From NCBI GenBank assembly GCA_030248215.1, contig JASANG010003984.1:248001-312000 (forward strand): a stretch of DNA of 64,000 nucleotides, in the 5' to 3' direction. Made by a program: the position numbers and the translations under genes. The notes beneath the pieces were generated by a model, which did no database searches, had not been told where the DNA came from, and was given only the letters and a program-made list of their open reading frames with translations. Shown here in pieces: positions 57,101 through 63,100 of this stretch. Every line of letters begins with the position of its first letter. Position 1 is the stretch's first letter. Source of the DNA: Enoplolaimus lenunculus (taxonomy: Eukaryota > Nematoda > Enoplea > Enoplida > Thoracostomopsidae).

Positions 57101-60100
57101 CACTTACTGACACTCAAATGCAATAATGATAACAGTTAATTTGCTAATTGCACCGAATATCCTACTAATTTTCAAATATAGAAAGTTATAAGCGTCATAT
57201 TTAAGTATTTCGTATCCAGAAACTAAACCAATCCCAAACCTAATATTTATAAAAATATAATGCAATCAGATGCATCAGGCTGCGACACCCTTGTCGAGCC
57301 AGACATAACAAGCATCTCTGACACAAAAGTATTGGGTTCGATTCCAAACGGGGTCGTATATAGGCAGATTGGGCCAACGCGAACTCATCACAGTCCGTGT
57401 AAAAATTGCGGCTACAAAGAAAAGTTTCAAACGAACTTGTAAATCATCGCAAACCCTTGTATGCCCTCCTATGAACGTTCCTGCCGCCCCACTGCAAGGT
57501 GAGAGTTAACAACAGGCTTGTTTTTAAACTTGAAGCTAAACGTCAGTTGAAATTACATCGATCAAAGTTGGAAACGGCCAAACATTGAACTGAATACAAA
57601 CAAACAATCCACTTGAAAATTGACGCTACTCAAAACAACAGGTCCTATGGAACGTCGTATCAACCCCGCCGTACGGGATTCTTACCAGAGTCGGCATAAA
57701 CATTTTCCGACGGGGGGTTGACCAATATTTTCCTAACACAGAATTGTTCGAATCGAGTTGAGCAAAAAATTTTTGACCCTCGCTTCCTCAAAATTCCGTC
57801 CTTATTTCAAATATTACACAACTGTTTCCAAATTCCACAAAAACGTTGCGATAGGTGGTACACACAGTGTGACAATATACGAATCTGACACAAACTAAAA
57901 CTTGAGGTTGCCAACTAAATTATGCCCACTGACATTGTTGTTCAATGTGTGAAAACTTCACTTTGCTGGAATTAGACTATTCTTTTAAATCTTACGCGTT
58001 TCACAAGTTGAACGCAACTCTCTACAGTGAATTATCATGGTACACAAGTCGGACAGGCTAATTTAGTCGTAGTATGCATATATTTTTTAACTATACATAC
58101 TGGATTTTTACCGAGACAATAGTTGTGAAACTTTTTCGATCACGGGTGCATGCACTCAGCGAAGCAGTTTATACGCTGCCAGGCTGGCAACAAAGATTCG
58201 AATTCAGAGTCGGCAAAAATTTGCGGTTCAGATTTGGATTCGGTTGTGACAAAGCCGAATTGAAATGCTGAATCCAACAGTGTTTGGCAATATTTTTTAA
58301 GCAATAATTATTTTTAAATCACTTGTTATTATATAAATCATTTATTTTTGTTTCAAGTCACAAAGGTCAGAAATGAGGTCGACCACGAAATATATAAACG
58401 TTAACAGTTATGCGGCTGGCAATGCGTTGATATTCTGAACCAAATTATAGATATTAATGAAATTTGCAATATACATTCGGATTTGGATTCGGCAAATTGG
58501 CAAAGGATTCAGATACGGTCAAATCGTGTATTCGGTGCCACCCTGGTTTAAGGGGCTGCACTCTAGCGCCCGTAGTCAGAAATGTGCCAGGGAAGGCGCA
58601 GATAGCCCTGGAGGAATTTTGCTTTCCCCCAAAACATTTTCAACCTTGCATGGAAGTCATCAAAAACTCTTGCATGCCCCTCATAAAAATGGGTATCCCC
58701 TTAGCAGTAAGCTGGCTACATGGCCGGAGCAGTCACCCCCATACCCTAATTTGGTAGGCCCAAACCCCTAAACGGGTCCCCACCCTAACCGGTTGAAACA
58801 AAAACCGTCGAAATTTTAAAACACGTCTGGCTTCTCGTTTGGCTTCCCTCGCTAGTTTGGGGGGAGACCCCACCACTTCCTGCTCCGCCACTGGCTGGCT
58901 ATGGGCTTGCGCACTTTGAAAAACAAATTTGGTCGTCGTTACCAGAATCGGAATCGGAATTTTTAGTTTTGCGTTATGATTTTGTTAAGTTTTAGTCGCA
59001 AAACCAAATAGGTTTTATTTCACGTTTTACACAGTATTTTCTCAGTGTAAGTTTTCAGTGGCAAAGCATAATTCTTCAAATTAGGCGATTTTTCCATTCA
59101 TTTTCCGTGTTTTTAATTGCCTTAAATCAAGGTGGAACATAAGTTTAAACATGGAATAATTTTGACGGAAAAACGCACGTCACCGGAAATACCGGAAATC
59201 CGGGCATCGGAATCACACTCGTTCGGAATCGGAATCGAAAAGCAAATTTTGTCGGAATGTTAGCCGGAATCGGAATTCCGTTGAAACTCTGGAAACTATA
59301 TATATATATAAATATATATATATGTATATATATATACATATATATTTAAGAAGATGTAACTGTACTGTTGCCTCAATGTTAACAATTTGCCAAAGTTGTT
59401 TTAAAAACTAAATTTGAAGGACAGCATAACCGCGAAGTGTGCCCAGAACAGGGTACATTGCCACAAGGCAAAACCCTTCCGCCTTACAAATCAATAATCA
59501 ATCCTTGTGACTATAAACAATACCGCCCGTTTACTGAATACGTCTCAAACACAATCAAATTTTTGCTCAGGCATAGGCTTAGGTTCACACTAAAACTACA
59601 AATTAGTGATATTAGTGCTATGTTTTCAAGTTTGAACCGGAACATTCGCTTGTTTGAAAGTTGAATAGCTTTCACTAAATGATGATAGGTGTTACACACA
59701 TTTGAGAATATGCGTCTCAGGCTAATAGACCTATTATAACATACCGCTTATTAAATTTTTAAATTGAAAAATTTTAAAACATAATTTAAAATAAAGCGTT
59801 GTTTCAGCCAACTTTATCGTTTGAGTTGGATTCAAAATTTTGCATGTTTTACTGATGTTAACGAATCTACGACACAATTGGTCGCCCCACCGCTTGGCGT
59901 CCAATAGTGTTTTAACGCCTACGAATAAATCTCCAGCATAGTTCTAAGTATAATTCTAAGGCCAAACGAGAGTTTAAGCGTAATGATTGACGACCAATTG
60001 TCGAGTCGATGAAATTTCAGATTACAAGTTGTCGACTGACGAGTTTTCGGGCGGCGTATTGTCGTGAGACTGGATTTAGCACGATGTACTTCGCTCACGG

Positions 60101-63100
60101 CATTTGAATCACACGTATACACAATAAATTCAAGTTCAAACAAATCATTTCTATGCGCATAGGACAATAGGAAGAATTTCCGTTTAGAAATAACATATTT
60201 CTAACCGGTGATAGGTGCTACACACATTTGACAGGTCTTCAAGCTTTACAGCGCACGCATGTTCATAATTTCCAAATGTACGTATATTCTTAATACCTTA
60301 ACTCTTCGAAGAAAAATATAACCAAAAACCAACTGAAGCGTATAATAAAACCTTAAAGACTAAAACATGAACGATGCTTTCGAACGTCAAAATTAGCACT
60401 AACTACGACGTGTAACAGCCTTTTGAAACGAAAAAAAAAGCGGCTAGCATGAAAAACTATACATTTTAGACTTTTATTTTAGGTAAAAAAATGAACTTCT
60501 GGCAAATTTTGTCATTTTTTTGCAGCAAAGATTAACAGACCAACAAGCAATTATATTGCTGTTAAGGTCAGTGGTTTGGCTAAGACTAAGTAGTCTAACC
60601 AGTGTTTGCCAGAAATCATATACTTTCAAGTCTTTTGGATTCACCGAAAGCTGTAGCACTGTACGCGTATGTATTAGAGTGGCGCTATACTTGTGACTGT
60701 TCTAATTTGATGCTGTCCGGTGCCGTTCGGTAACCCATAAATTGCCGTATGGCACCGCATAACAATTTGTAAACAAACTTTTTTTGACTCGGACAGTGCC
60801 GAACGTCAAGTATAGCGTCACACGTACGGTTAAAGAAATGATACAAACTGATGTTGCATCAAATTATTGTGAATTATGTATATTATTAAAGCTGCGACGC
60901 TCCACATACGTATTTTTGGCAACTTTCCAGCATTACTTTGTTTACATTATTTTCTCACAACAGAAATGTCACTGTTCTGTGGAAAGAAAATTTGTACGCA
61001 AATTGTTATTGGTTCAGTAACTTTTGCGCATTACGCAAAGCCGGCTGACTAAGCTGCATTTCCGAAAACCAACGACGACTCCGAAAAGCGTACAGATAAT
61101 TTAAACAGCTCTTTGAACTGAACTTACCACATCTTTGAGTTGGGATTCAATCTGCGCCAGTAATTCAACGCTCATTCGTACATTTGGCCCAATAATGAGT
61201 CGAGGTACAGAAGCGCTTCGCGTGCCCGGGGGTGAACTTCCGTCAGCGTTATTATCTTTGGACGGGTGACCACCTGCCAATTCTGCGGATGGGTAAGAAT
61301 GTGCAAATTGATGCTGTTGTTGTGGTTGTGGTTGTTGTTGTTCCGTTACTGACTGAGGTATAGCAATTGGTTTCCTAGCTGTTGCATTAATAGGTGAACT
61401 CGAGTTGAGTTGCACACTGGGTCGACTCAAGTCTGGCTGAGGTTCAATAGCTTCTGGCGCTTGCTGAAGACTATGAGTCAATAGCAAGCACAAGTGGGGG
61501 TCCAGCGATGTTGCCGTTGTTACAACCTTAGTTGGAACGGTGAGTACCCCAGGACGCTCAGGGATCCGTATGTAAATCGGATTGCCAGCTGAAAGTGAAA
61601 AAAATTGTGGATGAGTTTAGTGGAACTCCGGTTGTCTACATTTTTGGGACACAAACTATATGCGATATTGCTTATTAGAATATCGCTATGGCTTAATATA
61701 ATGCATATAAAGTAATGAACACTCAGTGGCATAGTGTCTCATATTTGTAAAATATAGTACACACCAGGTTTATTCGGCGCACAAAAATGAAGGTCAATGT
61801 AGCGGTAGCTGCAGCACCGTTACTTTTGCTCAGCGGTGGTGGATCAAGGATCTTCCGGTGAGGGATAATATGATTTGTGCTTCATTTTTAGAGTTAAAAC
61901 GCATTTTTAGCTAATTTTTTGATATTAAAATTTGACCAATTGTACCGAAAACACAAATTCTCTCGAGCCCCCAACCCTCGTATCGGCCACTGCTTTTAGT
62001 AATTAATTTTAAAAATATATTTATTGTAAATAAAAATTACCGAACTTACCTTCGTCTAACGTAGGATTATCCGTTGTTCCGGGCATATCAGTCGCACGAG
62101 CGACAATTAACCGAACGCAGTCTGACTCTTGTTGACGTAACACAGTTGCAACCTGAAAAAAAAGAATGTAGAAATTGCAAAAATTATTGTCGTACTCAGT
62201 CTACTTTGAAATTGTTAACATAGCTAATTTCTTTATGTTTTTTTACAAAAATTAAAATTCGAATATAATTTTAAGTATTACTAATCAAAACGATTTTGCG
62301 AATTTTCTTTCACGATTGAAAAGTGGCGTTACAGTTAGAAAAGAATCAAAATCTCCGCAAAGCCAGCGCGATAATGCAACTTCCACAATAAAACGCAATA
62401 CATCAGAATTTCAAGATTCAGTGCGTGGCAATGACCACCCCCAAACAGTCTCAGTGTCCGTTGCTAACACATCAAACGGTTACATTGAGTATCCGCGTTA
62501 TTGTTAAACAATCTACGATAATTCGTCGCCGGACAACTTATCGCCCAACAGTGTCCTAAAGCCTATAACAAATCTAATCATAATCGTAAAGCGTAATCCT
62601 AAGCCTAAACCTAAACATAATAATGGCCGACGAACTGTCGAGTCGATCAAATTTCGGATTACAAGTTGTCGAGCGACAAGTTTTTGGGCGACCAAGTGTC
62701 GCGATACCATTGTTAAATTGGCTTGAGATTTTTTAAAGCTAAATTTTGGTTCTAAAAGCGTGAATAAATCAAAATTTTTACCTGTTCCGATGTCATTCCG
62801 GTCAAAAACACATCGCCAATTTGAATCAAGTGATCACCGGAACGTAGTCGGCCATCCTAAAATGATAAACAAACGTATAAACAGATACGGTACAGGCTTC
62901 AACATTATTTTTAAAATTATACAAAGTTCAAGTTTTTCGGTATTACGACAATTCGTCGCCCGACAGCATGTAATTCAAAATCATTGCGGTTAGGCTTAGA
63001 CTTAGGCTTAGTATTAACGCTTACGATTATGCCAGGCTTCAATATTATTTTTAAAATTATACAAAGTTCAAGTTTTTCGGTATTACGACAATTCGTCGCC

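Larger units (their letters stand above)
40051..61127 (-). other. 21.1 kb intron D-E, MITE-rich
   Basis: Contents: an ATATTCTCAAATG element split by a CACTGTAAATT element (about 40084-41010), a GCGCTATACTT element (41192-41322), a GTCGTAGGCC-like element (about 41574-41838), a CACTGTAAATT element (43054-43306), hAT-like elements at 43473-43684, 47420-47577, 48121-48314, 50197-50590 and 58719-58893, CGTCGCCCGACAA copies (about 43975-44110, 45938-46140, 54334-54516, 59863-60070), a CTGTAGTGAC element (about 44433-44903), small tandem duplications (45020-45129, 52655-52925, 53977-54110), a 21-bp satellite (54765-55444), a tRNA-like relic (57284-57356) and a GCGCTATACTT copy (60676-60821). I see no exon. 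Stretches without a supportable feature include 48750-49580, 51290-51550, 55450-56090 and 56290-57280. Confidence 0.65.
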
